64,000 nucleotides of DNA, taken from NCBI RefSeq assembly GCF_041081105.1, contig NZ_CP163528.1, forward strand, positions 3,286,001-3,350,000. Reading direction: 5' to 3'. Source of the stretch: Promicromonospora sp. Populi (GTDB lineage: Bacteria; Actinomycetota; Actinomycetes; Actinomycetales; Cellulomonadaceae). The notes below the pieces were generated by a model, which had not been told where the DNA came from, searched no databases, and saw only the letters and a program-made list of their open reading frames with translations. Made by a program: the position numbers and the translations under genes. Each line of letters starts with the position of its first letter. Within the stretch, counting starts at the first letter, position 1. This document shows, in pieces, positions 48,188 through 56,975 of the stretch.

Positions 48188-48232
48188 CCCCGCCGAACCA
48201 CCGACGTGGTCCCAATTGGCTGTTCGGCGGGG
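48188..48232 (+). terminator. Hairpin after the DUF4353 operon
   Basis: CCCCGCCGAAC (48188-48198) pairs with GTTCGGCGGGG (48222-48232), 19 bp after the stop of the lipoprotein gene. The loop is 23 bases and no long T-run follows. Confidence 0.55.
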
Positions 48233-48277
48233 CGAAATGCGGGGTAATGTTCCGGGCACCGCTGAGGGAGGACACCG

Positions 48278-49234
48278 ATGCCCGCGCCCACGCTCTTCGA
48301 CTACTCGGACCACAGTCCGTACTCGAACCCCGGAAATCACGCAGGGTTTTTCGGCGAGCTGAGCACCGATCCGGAAGACCTGCACCGGTTCGTCTGCTCC
48401 GCCGTCGTGCACTACCGGGCCGGAGGCCCGCAGCTGACCGCAGCACAAAAGCCCGACCCGGACCGGCGCTGGGTGATGTCGATCCTCGATGCGGCCGAGG
48501 CACGCGCGCCGCTCGACGGGCCGCGCGCACCCGCGCAACAGGTGGCCGGCTGCTGCCGCGACCACACCCTGCTGACCCTCGGCGTGCTGCGCACGCACGG
48601 CATCCCCGCGCGGTCCCGGATCGGGTTCGCCAAGTACTTCACGCCCGGCTGGCACGCTGACCACGTGGTGGGCGAGCGCTGGGACGGCGAGCGCTGGGTG
48701 CGGTTCGACTCGGAGCTGGACAACCAGGACTTCGACTTCGACGTGCACGACATGCCCACGGGCCCGGGGGCGCCGTACATCACGGCCGCCGAGGCGTGGC
48801 TGGCGATCCGCGCCGGGGCGGCCGATCCGGCGACGTTCGGGGTGGGTCCGGACCTGCCGCACCTGAGCGGCAAGGACTTCGTCCGCTACTACGTGCTGTA
48901 CGAGGTGGCGCACCGGCACCGCGACGAGCTGCTGCTCTGGGACCTGTGGGGGCCGGAGCTGGGTACGCGCTACGTCCGCGAGGCCGCGGGCGGCCAGGCG
49001 GCGACCTGGGTCCAGGAGGCGGGCCTGCCGGGCACCGATGTGTCCGACGCCGAGTTCGACGCCGTCGCCGACGAGCTTGCCCACCTGCTCGTCGCGGCCG
49101 ACGGCGGCGACGGTGAGGCCGCCGACCAGCTCGCCGAGCTCTATCGCGAGGACACCCGGCTGCACCCGGGCGAGCAGGTGCTCACGCTCTCCCCCACGGG
49201 CCACGCCGGCATCACGGACCTCTCGGCCCACTGA
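48278..49234 (+). CDS. Transglutaminase-like domain protein
   Basis: A 318-residue cytoplasmic protein. The papain-like transglutaminase core shows Cys in VAGCCRDHTLLTLGVLRTHG, His in PGWHADHVVGERW and Asp in VRFDSELDNQDF, the expected triad order. The C-terminal 120 residues are helical and contain VRYYVLYEVAHRHRDELLLWDLWG. No signal peptide. Such proteins may act as peptidases or as amide-cross-linking enzymes; the substrate is unknown. It is a stand-alone gene between two terminators. Confidence 0.85.
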   Translation: MPAPTLFDYSDHSPYSNPGNHAGFFGELSTDPEDLHRFVCSAVVHYRAGGPQLTAAQKPDPDRRWVMSILDAAEARAPLDGPRAPAQQVAGCCRDHTLLTLGVLRTHGIPARSRIGFAKYFTPGWHADHVVGERWDGERWVRFDSELDNQDFDFDVHDMPTGPGAPYITAAEAWLAIRAGAADPATFGVGPDLPHLSGKDFVRYYVLYEVAHRHRDELLLWDLWGPELGTRYVREAAGGQAATWVQEAGLPGTDVSDAEFDAVADELAHLLVAADGGDGEAADQLAELYREDTRLHPGEQVLTLSPTGHAGITDLSAH

Positions 49235-49238
49235 CCTG

Positions 49239-50111
49239 TCAGAGGCGGTTGGCGAGGTCTTCTAGGATCTCGCTGGTGCCTGCATCGATCTTTACCGTCG
49301 CGTACTTGTCGCCCCGGGTGATCCCGCGGTTCACGATGACGACGGGCTTGCCCGCCTCGGCCGCGTGCCGCACGAACCGGAGCCCGCTCATCACGGTCAA
49401 TGACGAGCCGGCGACGAGCAGCGCCCCGGCGCCGTCGACCAGCGCGAACGCCCGCTGCACTCGCTCGCGCGGCACGTTCTCGCCGAAGTAGACGATCTCC
49501 GGCTTGAGCATTCCCCCGCAGAACTCGCAGGGCGCGGGCTGGAAGTGCGCGGTGGACTCGATGACGGCGTCGGCGTCGGGCGCGATCTCGATGTCCGCGA
49601 CGTCACCGACCGACTCCAGGAAACCCGGGTTGAGGGCGTCGAGCCGCTCGGCGAGGTGCGCGCGCGAGATGACCCGGCCGCAGCTCAGGCAGATCACGCG
49701 GTCGTAGCGTCCGTGCAGGTCGATGACGTTGCGGGAGCCCGCGTCCTCGTGGAGCAGGTCCACGTTCTGGGTGATGATCCCGGCGAGGATCTCGCGCTCC
49801 TCGAGCCGCACGAGCGCCCGGTGCCCGGCGTTCGGCGAGGTGCGGTCCACGTGCGCCCAGCCCACGTGGTTGCGAGCCCAGTAGTGCCGGCGGAACTCCT
49901 CGTCGCCGACGAACTGCTGGTAGGTCATGGGGCTGCGCGGCGGGGAGTCAGGGCCGCGGTAGTCGGGGATGCCGGAGTCGGTCGAGACCCCGGCGCCCGT
50001 GAGCGCGGTGATCCGCAGGCCGGCGAGCACCTCGACGGCGTCGTCCACGGTGGTGCGGGCGACGTCGACGGCCTCCGGCTGCCAGGTGGTGGGTCGGGCT
50101 CGTGGGATCAC
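49239..50111 (-). CDS. Sir2-family NAD-dependent protein deacylase
   Basis: A 290-residue sirtuin. It has the NAD-binding ALTGAGVSTDSGIPDYRGP, catalytic IITQNVDLLHEDAGSRNVIDLHG (His is the general base), zinc ligands CLSCG and CEFCG, and LLVAGSSLTVMSGLRFV plus VIVNRG in the Rossmann fold. It removes acyl groups from protein lysines with NAD. I prefer GTG at 50111, giving a short MIPRARPTTWQPEA lead as in actinobacterial homologues, over an ATG at 50162. It is divergent from the EgtD-like gene. Confidence 0.93.
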   Translation of the reverse strand: MIPRARPTTWQPEAVDVARTTVDDAVEVLAGLRITALTGAGVSTDSGIPDYRGPDSPPRSPMTYQQFVGDEEFRRHYWARNHVGWAHVDRTSPNAGHRALVRLEEREILAGIITQNVDLLHEDAGSRNVIDLHGRYDRVICLSCGRVISRAHLAERLDALNPGFLESVGDVADIEIAPDADAVIESTAHFQPAPCEFCGGMLKPEIVYFGENVPRERVQRAFALVDGAGALLVAGSSLTVMSGLRFVRHAAEAGKPVVIVNRGITRGDKYATVKIDAGTSEILEDLANRL

Positions 50112-50224
50112 GCTTACGAGGGTATGCCGAGAGCGGGGGTCCGCCACCGCCGTGTGTTTCATTTCGCACTCGACCGCATCCCGCTAGCCTGGGGTTTCGC
50201 TGCACTGGAGCAAGAGGGGACCGC

Positions 50225-51360
50225 GTGGGCGACTCAGCGATATCCAGGATCGACGCCACCCTTGCCGGTGACGACTTCGCGTGGTCCGTGACGCTGGTCG
50301 GCGAGGACCAGTCGGACAAGCTCGCCACCCTGGCCCAGCACCTCGACGACGGCCACTCGACCACCGGGGACGGCAAGCGCGTCCCGTCGGGGTACGCCTA
50401 CTGGGGGATCGGCCCCACGATCGCCTGGTTCAACGCGTCGAACGACCCGACCTACATGGTGATCAAGGTGGGCACCGAGATGTTCCGCCGGCAGTGGCGC
50501 AGCATCTCCCCCTCGTCACGGACGAGTGCGTGCACCTGGTCAGCCTCGGCGTCGGGACCGGGGCCAAGGACGGGATGTTCCTGGAGACGATGCGGCGGGC
50601 CAACCCGTCGATGCTCTACATCCCGATAGACATGAGCGCCGAGATGCTCCGCACCGGCTCCCGCACCGCCGTCCGGGAGGCGCACTTCCCCCTGGACCGG
50701 TCCCTCGGCCTGCAGATCGATCTCTCCCTGGACGGCAACCTCGAGGAGCTGAAGCTGTTCCTCGACCGCCTCGTCGGCGACGAGGCGATCCTCTACTCGC
50801 TCGTCGGCAACACGGTGGCCAACTTCGACGACGACGGCGAGTTCCTGAACGGTCTTGCCCAGGTGCTCCGCCCGCAGGACCGGATGCTCGTCGAGTTCGC
50901 CAGCACGGAGAACCTGTCCCAGGAGGCCGTGCGCGCCGCCGAGGCCGAGTACCGCCAGACCCGTGGGTTCGTGGAGTTCGTCGCGAGCGCCGTCCGCTAC
51001 AACACCGACCTCAAGATCGACCTCGACCAGATCCGGTTCGCCGGGTCGGTCGAGAACGAGAGCATCCTGCTCAAGGTGTACTGGCAGAACGTCGGCGGGG
51101 AGGCCCTCCGCATGCTCATCCCCGGCAGCCGCCCGATCCACCTCGAACCGCAGGACACGATCCGGCTGTACACGACCAGGAAGTACACGTCCGAGCGGAT
51201 CGACCAGCTCGTCGCCGGTGCGGGCCTGCGGACCACGCACATGCAGCGCGAACGCTTCCGGCACACGCAGCGGCCCAGCCCGTTCGGCCTGGAGCTGCGT
51301 CTCGTTGCCCGCGACGAGAACGCCCGGGTCACCCTGCCGACGTTCGACGTGTGGAAGTGA
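50225..51360 (+). pseudogene. EgtD-like (Methyltransf_33) methyltransferase, frameshifted
   Basis: The family sequence is split between two frames. From GTG 50225 (behind AGAGGGGACC) the first part reads to about 50,505 and includes GYAYWGIGPTIAWFNASNDP and EMFRRQWRSI. From about 50,510 the next frame continues LVTDECVHLVSLGVGTGAKDG, then YIPIDMSAEMLRTG, SLVGNTVANFDDDGEFL and the C-terminal RERFRHTQRPSPFGLELRLV to 51360. Joining requires one base at the C-run 50508-50512 (five C; six would restore the frame). The domain is the histidine N-alpha-methyltransferase-like Methyltransf_33 fold (SAM site GVGTGAKDG). It is either a sequencing error, a phase-variable tract or a decayed gene. It overlaps the next gene by four bases (GTGA). 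Confidence 0.8.
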
Positions 51361-51995
51361 GCCGAGCGCGGCTGCGCGCGCTGTGGCAGCGGTTCGTGGC
51401 GGCCTGGTCGAACCGCCGCTGGGCCCGACGGCGGCGCGTCACCGTCGCCGTGACCACCTACGCCCTGCTCGGCGTCGCATTTGTGCTCGGCATCCTGTGG
51501 ATACTCGGCGTCGGACCCGAGTGGGAACCCTGGGTCAACTCCCTGACGCTGCTGGCGGGGGTCACCGGACTGATCGTGGAGCGGCAGAACGCCGAGACGG
51601 AACGTCGCTCGGAGGTGGTCGCCTCCGTGGTCTTCGAGCTGCAGCAGAACCGCGCAATCGTCGAGCGGCGCCTCGCCGGGCTCCGCACCGGGGGCGAGCG
51701 CGCGCTCTCCGTCAGCCCGCGGCTGGCGCTGTCGGCCGTCGACGCCGCGCTCGCCTCGGGGGTCCTGAGCCGGGCGCCGGACAGCGCGCTCGTCGGACAG
51801 CTGCACCGCTGGCGGGAACAGCTGCAGGGGTACAACTGGCGCCGGGACCTGACCGAGTTCGAGCTCATGCTCATCAAGTACCAGGACGGCGCGGACACCC
51901 GGTCGAGCCTGTCCAGCCTCGCGAACGAGCGGCTGTACCTGCTGCGCCTGCGCACGCTGCTCGACCAGCTGCACTCCGCGCTGCCCCAGGTCTGA
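51357..51995 (+). CDS. Two-helix membrane protein, paralogue of 43969-44571
   Basis: A 212-residue protein. A basic N-terminus (RRWARRRRVTVAV) is followed by two transmembrane helices (TYALLGVAFVLGILWILG and VNSLTLLAGVTGLIVER), a coiled charged helix (NAETERRSEVVASVVFELQQN) and a helical domain with SAVDAALASGVL and QLHRWREQLQGYNWRRDLTE. It is clearly homologous along its length to the protein at 43969-44571. It starts with GTG overlapping the methyltransferase stop, so it is coupled to that gene. Membrane-anchored partner of unknown function. Confidence 0.75.
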   Translation: MSRARLRALWQRFVAAWSNRRWARRRRVTVAVTTYALLGVAFVLGILWILGVGPEWEPWVNSLTLLAGVTGLIVERQNAETERRSEVVASVVFELQQNRAIVERRLAGLRTGGERALSVSPRLALSAVDAALASGVLSRAPDSALVGQLHRWREQLQGYNWRRDLTEFELMLIKYQDGADTRSSLSSLANERLYLLRLRTLLDQLHSALPQV

Positions 51996-52020
51996 CCCGG
52001 CGCTCAGCCCCGCCGGACAG

Positions 52021-52521
52021 TCAGCCCCGCCGAGCCTCGAAGAACTCCCGGAGCAGCGCCCCGCACTCGTCCTCGCGGACGCCGCCGAGCACCTCGACCT
52101 CGTGCAGCGCGCGCTGGTCGCGCACCAGGTCCCAGACGGAGCCGGTGGCGCCGGCCTTCGGGTCCCACGCGCCGAGGACCAGTCGCTCTACCCGCGCCTG
52201 GACGAGCGCGCCCGCGCACATCGGGCAGGGTTCCAGCGTCACCACGAGCGTGCAGCCGGTCAGGCGCCACTCGCCGCGTACGGCGGCCGCGGCCCGCATC
52301 GCGAGCACCTCGGCATGGGCGGTCGGGTCGCCTGTCGCTTCCCGTTCGTTGTGCCCGACGCCGATCACCCGCCCCGCGCCGTCGAGCACCAGGGCACCGA
52401 CCGGCACGTCGCCGGTGTCGAGGGCGCGGCGGGCCTCGTCGAGCGCGGCACCGACCCAGCGCTCCCAGTACGCGCGGCGCTCCACGACGCTCAGCGCGCT
52501 CAGCCCTTCGATGTCAGACAC
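52021..52521 (-). CDS. tadA: tRNA-specific adenosine deaminase
   Basis: A 166-residue TadA. The cytidine-deaminase fold has the zinc/proton-shuttle motif HAEVLAMR (His ligand, Glu), and PCPMCAG (two Cys ligands) with VTLEPCPMC in front. It converts A34 to inosine in tRNA-Arg(ACG). GTG 52521 is chosen because AAGGTG lies six to seven bases upstream; an ATG at 52554 has no ribosome binding site and lies in the palindrome arm. It is divergent from upp across a long palindrome. Confidence 0.92.
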   Translation of the reverse strand: MSDIEGLSALSVVERRAYWERWVGAALDEARRALDTGDVPVGALVLDGAGRVIGVGHNEREATGDPTAHAEVLAMRAAAAVRGEWRLTGCTLVVTLEPCPMCAGALVQARVERLVLGAWDPKAGATGSVWDLVRDQRALHEVEVLGGVREDECGALLREFFEARRG

Positions 52522-52560
52522 ACAGGTCACCTTAATGACCTGAGCGTCTGACATCGAAGG
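52505..52560. promoter_or_regulatory. Long palindrome between tadA and upp
   Basis: Perfect 15-base arms CCTTCGATGTCAGAC (52505-52519) and GTCTGACATCGAAGG (52546-52560), with an inner pair AGGTCA (52524-52529) and TGACCT (52536-52541). It spans the start of tadA and ends 22 bp before upp, so it could be an operator or an RNA hairpin acting on either gene. Confidence 0.65.
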
Positions 52561-52582
52561 AAGGGCCGGTAGCGTTGGCCCC

Positions 52583-53218
52583 ATGCGCCTCCACGTCGTT
52601 GACCACCCCCTGGTCGCCCACAAGCTGACCGTCCTGCGGGACGAGACCACCGACTCGCCCACCTTCCGCCTGCTCGTCGACGAGCTCGTCACGCTCCTGG
52701 CCTACGAGGCCACCCGGGAGATCGCCACCGAGCCGCACGAGGTACGGACGCCCATCACCACCATGACCGGCACGCGGCTCGCGTCCCCGCCGCCGCTCGT
52801 GGTGCCGATCCTGCGCGCCGGTCTGGGCATGCTGGACGGGATGAGCCGCCTGCTCCCGACCGCCGAGGTCGGTTTCCTCGGTCTGGTGCGCGACGAGGAG
52901 ACGTTCAAGGCCGTCACGTACGCGAACCGCCTGCCCGACGACCTCACGGGCCGGCACGTGTTCCTCATCGACCCGATGCTCGCCACCGGCGGCACGCTGG
53001 TCGCCGCCATCGACTACGTGCTGGAGCGGGGCGCCCGCGAGGTGACCGCGGTCTGCCTGCTGGCCGCCCCGGAGGGCATCCAGGCCCTGGAGGAGCACGT
53101 GGGTGACCGCGCAAACCTGTCCGTCGTGGTGGCGGCCGTGGACGAGCGCCTCAACGAGAAGGCCTACATCGTGCCGGGTCTGGGAGACGCCGGCGACCGG
53201 CTGTACGGCATCGTCTGA
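52583..53218 (+). CDS. upp: Uracil phosphoribosyltransferase
   Basis: A 211-residue salvage enzyme: uracil + PRPP gives UMP. Recognisable blocks are [34 protein letters not shown], the PRPP loop [20 protein letters not shown] and the uracil-binding C-terminus [21 protein letters not shown] 52583 has a TAGCGT -10-like box seven bases upstream, suggesting a leaderless mRNA. Its natural partner, a uracil permease, is at 7502-8764. Confidence 0.96.
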   Translation: MRLHVVDHPLVAHKLTVLRDETTDSPTFRLLVDELVTLLAYEATREIATEPHEVRTPITTMTGTRLASPPPLVVPILRAGLGMLDGMSRLLPTAEVGFLGLVRDEETFKAVTYANRLPDDLTGRHVFLIDPMLATGGTLVAAIDYVLERGAREVTAVCLLAAPEGIQALEEHVGDRANLSVVVAAVDERLNEKAYIVPGLGDAGDRLYGIV

Positions 53219-53222
53219 CGGG

Positions 53223-53250
53223 CCCGGCAGGGCGCGCCGGCCCTGCCGGG
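53223..53250. terminator. Convergent terminator between upp and the sigma fusion
   Basis: CCCGGCAGGGC (53223-53233) and GCCCTGCCGGG (53240-53250) form a perfect 11-bp stem in the 49-bp convergent gap. No T-run is visible on either side. Confidence 0.6.
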
Positions 53251-53267
53251 GCCAAGCCTCCGGCGGA

Positions 53268-56200
53268 CTACGCCTGCTCGGTGTCGCCGTCGTCGTCGGG
53301 CTGGTCGCCCTCGCCGACCTCGGCGCAGCTCTCCGGCCTGGTCCACGACCAGTTCAGGGCGCTCACGGATGACGCGGTCTCGAACGACGGCTCGCACTCC
53401 ACGCCACCGCACACGGCGGCAGGAACCCAGAACGATTGCTCCACGGTGTGCGCCTCGCCCTCGAGCTGGCGGGTCAGCCGCACGGAGACCTGCCCCGCTG
53501 TGCTGATCGGCAGCGGTCGGGTGAGCCCAAGCTCCGTCGTCGCACCGGCAGGGACCACCGTCTCCGGTCCGGTCTCGCCGGTGTCCACACGGACGAGCAC
53601 GCCCGCCCAGTCGCGGCCGGTCCGGTTGTCCACCGCGGCCGCGAAGTGTGTTGACCAGTCGGCCTCGACACACTCCGAGGTGGCGCTGACCCCCATGTTC
53701 TCGCTGGGCCACGAAAGCTCGGCGCACGACTTGAACGAGACGTCCATCTCGCCCAGGGTCTGCTCGCCGGCCGTCAGGGTGGCGGTCTCGGTACCCCAGA
53801 CGACGGGGTACTCGATCTTCATGGCCTGGCCGGCGGGCACGGTCTTCGTCACGTCGCCCACGTGGAACCGCACGGGCAGGCTCGACTGGCGGTTGTCGGC
53901 AGTGACGGAGAACGTCTGCACCGAGTGGTCCGCCGCCGCGTCGAAGGTGCAGATCCCCGCGTCCACCGGCTTGTCGCCGCCGAACGCCGGGGCGATCAGC
54001 GCGCCGTTGTGGTGCGCCGTGGGGTTGTCCTTCGGCACGATCGGGCCGTCGGGCAGGTCGCCGTCGGCGTCCGCGCCGTCCCGCGAGAGGCGGAAGGTGA
54101 CGTCGCCCGGGGGCACGTGCATGCGGCCCGTGTCCACGGTGAACTTCTGGTCGCTACCCGCCGAGACCGGGAGGCGCACGGACTCGATGGTGCCGTCGCC
54201 CACCGGCACGGACATCACGGCGGACAGGGTCTCGCCCGACTTGTTGGTCAGCGTGCCCTCCACGCCCACGGTGCCGCCCAGGTTGACGGTCTGCACGGTC
54301 GTGTCAGCGGTCCAGTCCGGCCGGTAGCAGTCCGCCCGCGTATGGTCGCCGGCCGCCACGCGGGTCTCGTACATTTGGCCGTCCACTGCGGTGGCCAGGA
54401 CAAAGACCGCCTGTCCCGCCGGGAGCCGGAGGCCGTCGGACACCGACAGCCGGGTGCTCTCACCCGGTGCGATGTCGTCGCTGGAGGACGCCCTGCCGCC
54501 CGCGGCTTCGAGCGCGACACGCAGGCTGCGCTGCGTCGTGTTGGTGTACGTACCGCCGACGGCGGCATCCGCCACGCCCGCGCCGCCCTGCGCGAGGCAG
54601 GAGGCGGTGACGCCGCTCACGCCGTCCGCGGCGTTGACCCAGGCGGAGGTGGCGACCAGCGTCGCGGAGGACGAGTGCGCGTAGCCCTCGAGGACGGGAC
54701 GGACGTTCGCGACGCCGAGCGTGGTGGGGGCCGCACCCGAAGACGCAGCGGCGGTCGTGATGCTCAGCGCGACCTCCACCGTGCGGCCCGGGTCGAGCTG
54801 CACGGCCGCCGCGTCCGTACCGGTGAGCGGCGCGCACAACCAGGCGTTCGGCATGGCGGCGGCCCCACACGACAGCTCCGGCTGCGCGGAGGCGGGGGTG
54901 ACGCCGTCGGGCAGCGTCACCTCGACCGCCCAGTCGGCGGGCACTGTCTGGTCACCGGTGCTGACGACGCGGACCGGCAGCACGGCGGTGCCGGGGCTCG
55001 ACAGCGAGACGTCGTCGGTCGACGCGGAGAGCTCAGCACCGAACGGTGCCACCGTGCGGTCCGGCAGGTTGGCGCCGATGTGCTCGATGCCGTCGGCCCA
55101 GACCTCGGCGCCAACTGGGTAGTCGCCCCCGGAGTTGGCCCGCACCGGCAGGTCGACGTACTGCGCCTGACCCGGGCCGAGGTCGCCGAGCGAGCAGAGC
55201 AGCACGTTCTGCTGCTCCGTCGGCAGGCACCTGGCCGGTACGTCGGCGGTGATCGGCCCCACCGTGGCCGGCGAGCTGGGCGAAGAGCTCGGCTCGGCCT
55301 GGGTCTCGCCGTCCGCCGAGACGTCGGACCCGGCGCTCGCACCCGGCGTGGCCTCCGGGCTCGACGCCGGGTCGCTGTCGTCGGTCGTCGACGAGGTCGA
55401 CACCACGCGGCCGACGCCGGTGCCGAACGGCCCGTTCTGCGTCGTGAGCGTGAGGCCATCGGGGAGGGTGACCTTGAGCTGCGTACCCGAGGCCACGGCG
55501 TCACCGGAGTTCTGGACGGTGAGTGCCAGGCTCTGGGTCTCGCGCGCGAGCAGCGGCTGCGAGGCATCGGTGTAGTCGACGACGAGGTAAGTGCTCGTCT
55601 CGTCGCGCGGCTCGGTGTCCGTGGGCAGGACGGGCTTGCCCTGGACCTCCTCGGCGGCCGGCAGGTCGTCCCCGGTAGCTGTGTCGGTGACCACCGAGTC
55701 GGCCACCGGCTCGGCGTCCGCGGGCGACGCGATCTGCAGCGCCGCCACCACACCGACCGCGGCGACGGCTATCGCGCCGGCTGCCAGGCTGCCGCCCGCG
55801 GCCGAGGCGAGGGCGCCTGCGGTCACGGAGACCGCCGACGACACGGCCCCGGAGAATGTGCCGGTCGACGCCGCGCCCACCGTCACGGAGGCGGCGGGCA
55901 CGGAAGCCGCGGGCACGGAGGCCGCAGGCGCGCTGGTGGCCGCAGCGCCCGCGCCGGCCCCTGCCTTTGCCACGAGGGCCAGGCCGCCGATCGGCGCACC
56001 GGCGCCGACGAGCGCGAGGCCACCCGCGCCGAGCACCAGCGGGGCGATGACGGTCTTCATGGCGTGCGCGATGTCGTGCAGCTCGAGCACGAGGGCGCTG
56101 CAGGTACCGCAGGTGGCGAGGTGGCCCTCGATCTTCGTCGTCTCGCGCTTGGACAGGCTCTCGCGCACGTAGCCGCCGAGCAGCGGGTTGACGGTGCGGC

Positions 56201-56798
56201 ACATGTCGGAGGGCGCATGCGTCAGGTGCTGCTGCAGGTAACCGGCGCGCAGGGCTTCCTTCGCCCGGTAGAGCAGCGCGGAGACACCGTTGGGGCTGAG
56301 GCCGAGCACCGGCGCGACCTGGGCGGGCTTCAGGTCGTCGACCAGGACGTACCAGAGCACCTCGCGCCAGCGCTCCGGCAGGTCGACGTAGGCCTTGGCG
56401 ATCACGCTGCGCTCGAAGCCGAGGAGCGCGGGATCCTCGTTCGAGGCCACGCGGCCCAGCACGGACTCGATCTCGTCGTCGGTGCTGGGGCGGGTGCGGG
56501 CAGCACCACGGGAGACGTCGAACGCACGGTGGCGGACCACGGTGTACAGGTAGGGGCGGAAGCCGGCGTCGGGCCCGGCACCGCGCCGGAGCATCTCGAA
56601 CAGGGTGCTGAAGGCGTCCGCGACGACGTCCTCGGCGTCAGCGGGCGAGACATACTGGCGAGCGAGGGCCCGTGCAGCGCCGGCGTGCCGCTCGTAGAGC
56701 ACGCCAAAAGCGTCGCGGTCACCTGACCTGACCTGCAGGATCAGTTCCGCGTCGCTCGGGGTCTCCCCGGTGCTGCTCTCGGCTTGCTTCACATTCAC
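53268..56798 (-). CDS. ECF sigma factor fused to zinc-finger anti-sigma, membrane and extracellular domains
   Basis: A 1,176-residue single protein joining a whole signalling chain. Residues 15-100 are sigma region 2 (LYERHAGAARALARQYVSPA, DAFSTLFEML, YLYTVVRHRAFD). Residues 130-190 are region 4 (LPERWREVLWYVLVDDLKPA, LGLSPNGVSALLYRAKEAL). Residues 215-245 form a zinc-finger anti-sigma module with His226/Cys230/Cys233 (GHLATCGTC). Hydrophobic segments at about 249-280 and 337-358 cross the membrane, separated by a PAASV repeat. About 800 extracellular residues follow, with several CARDB/DUF11-like beta domains (LALTVQNSGDAVASGTQLKV) and paired cysteines. Release of the sigma part would need proteolysis or a conformational switch. 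Fused ECF/anti-sigma proteins are known in actinobacteria. The ligand is unknown. Confidence 0.88.
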   Translation of the reverse strand: MNVKQAESSTGETPSDAELILQVRSGDRDAFGVLYERHAGAARALARQYVSPADAEDVVADAFSTLFEMLRRGAGPDAGFRPYLYTVVRHRAFDVSRGAARTRPSTDDEIESVLGRVASNEDPALLGFERSVIAKAYVDLPERWREVLWYVLVDDLKPAQVAPVLGLSPNGVSALLYRAKEALRAGYLQQHLTHAPSDMCRTVNPLLGGYVRESLSKRETTKIEGHLATCGTCSALVLELHDIAHAMKTVIAPLVLGAGGLALVGAGAPIGGLALVAKAGAGAGAAATSAPAASVPAASVPAASVTVGAASTGTFSGAVSSAVSVTAGALASAAGGSLAAGAIAVAAVGVVAALQIASPADAEPVADSVVTDTATGDDLPAAEEVQGKPVLPTDTEPRDETSTYLVVDYTDASQPLLARETQSLALTVQNSGDAVASGTQLKVTLPDGLTLTTQNGPFGTGVGRVVSTSSTTDDSDPASSPEATPGASAGSDVSADGETQAEPSSSPSSPATVGPITADVPARCLPTEQQNVLLCSLGDLGPGQAQYVDLPVRANSGGDYPVGAEVWADGIEHIGANLPDRTVAPFGAELSASTDDVSLSSPGTAVLPVRVVSTGDQTVPADWAVEVTLPDGVTPASAQPELSCGAAAMPNAWLCAPLTGTDAAAVQLDPGRTVEVALSITTAAASSGAAPTTLGVANVRPVLEGYAHSSSATLVATSAWVNAADGVSGVTASCLAQGGAGVADAAVGGTYTNTTQRSLRVALEAAGGRASSSDDIAPGESTRLSVSDGLRLPAGQAVFVLATAVDGQMYETRVAAGDHTRADCYRPDWTADTTVQTVNLGGTVGVEGTLTNKSGETLSAVMSVPVGDGTIESVRLPVSAGSDQKFTVDTGRMHVPPGDVTFRLSRDGADADGDLPDGPIVPKDNPTAHHNGALIAPAFGGDKPVDAGICTFDAAADHSVQTFSVTADNRQSSLPVRFHVGDVTKTVPAGQAMKIEYPVVWGTETATLTAGEQTLGEMDVSFKSCAELSWPSENMGVSATSECVEADWSTHFAAAVDNRTGRDWAGVLVRVDTGETGPETVVPAGATTELGLTRPLPISTAGQVSVRLTRQLEGEAHTVEQSFWVPAAVCGGVECEPSFETASSVSALNWSWTRPESCAEVGEGDQPDDDGDTEQA

Positions 56799-56941
56799 CC
56801 AGACTCTCGCGGTCGTCGCGCTCCCATGTCTGTCGCCGTCCTGCCAAGACTATAGAGCCACGCCGACGATTTAGGGGGTGGAAAAGTACATTCTGGGGTG
56901 ATGCCCGGGTGAAGTCTGATATATCTGCTTCGAAGGTGCGT

Positions 56942-56975
56942 CATGATGTATCCCCGTGAGGGTCCTTACATCATG
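56942..56975 (+). promoter_or_regulatory. Hairpin enclosing a start codon
   Basis: CATGATGTA (56942-56950) and TACATCATG (56967-56975) are perfect inverted arms. The second arm contains the ATG of the downstream gene and the loop contains its GAGGG. Folding would hide the start codon and could control translation. Confidence 0.5.

Noticed and set aside
55890..55930. PAASV tandem repeat as a phase-variable tract
   Set aside because: Units of 15 bases keep the frame and the DNA copies differ; it is a flexible linker between membrane segments.
53862..56726. Long plus-strand frame opposite the sigma-fusion gene
   Set aside because: Composition is Arg/Gly/His-rich without motifs; the minus strand has clear sigma, zinc-finger and beta domains.
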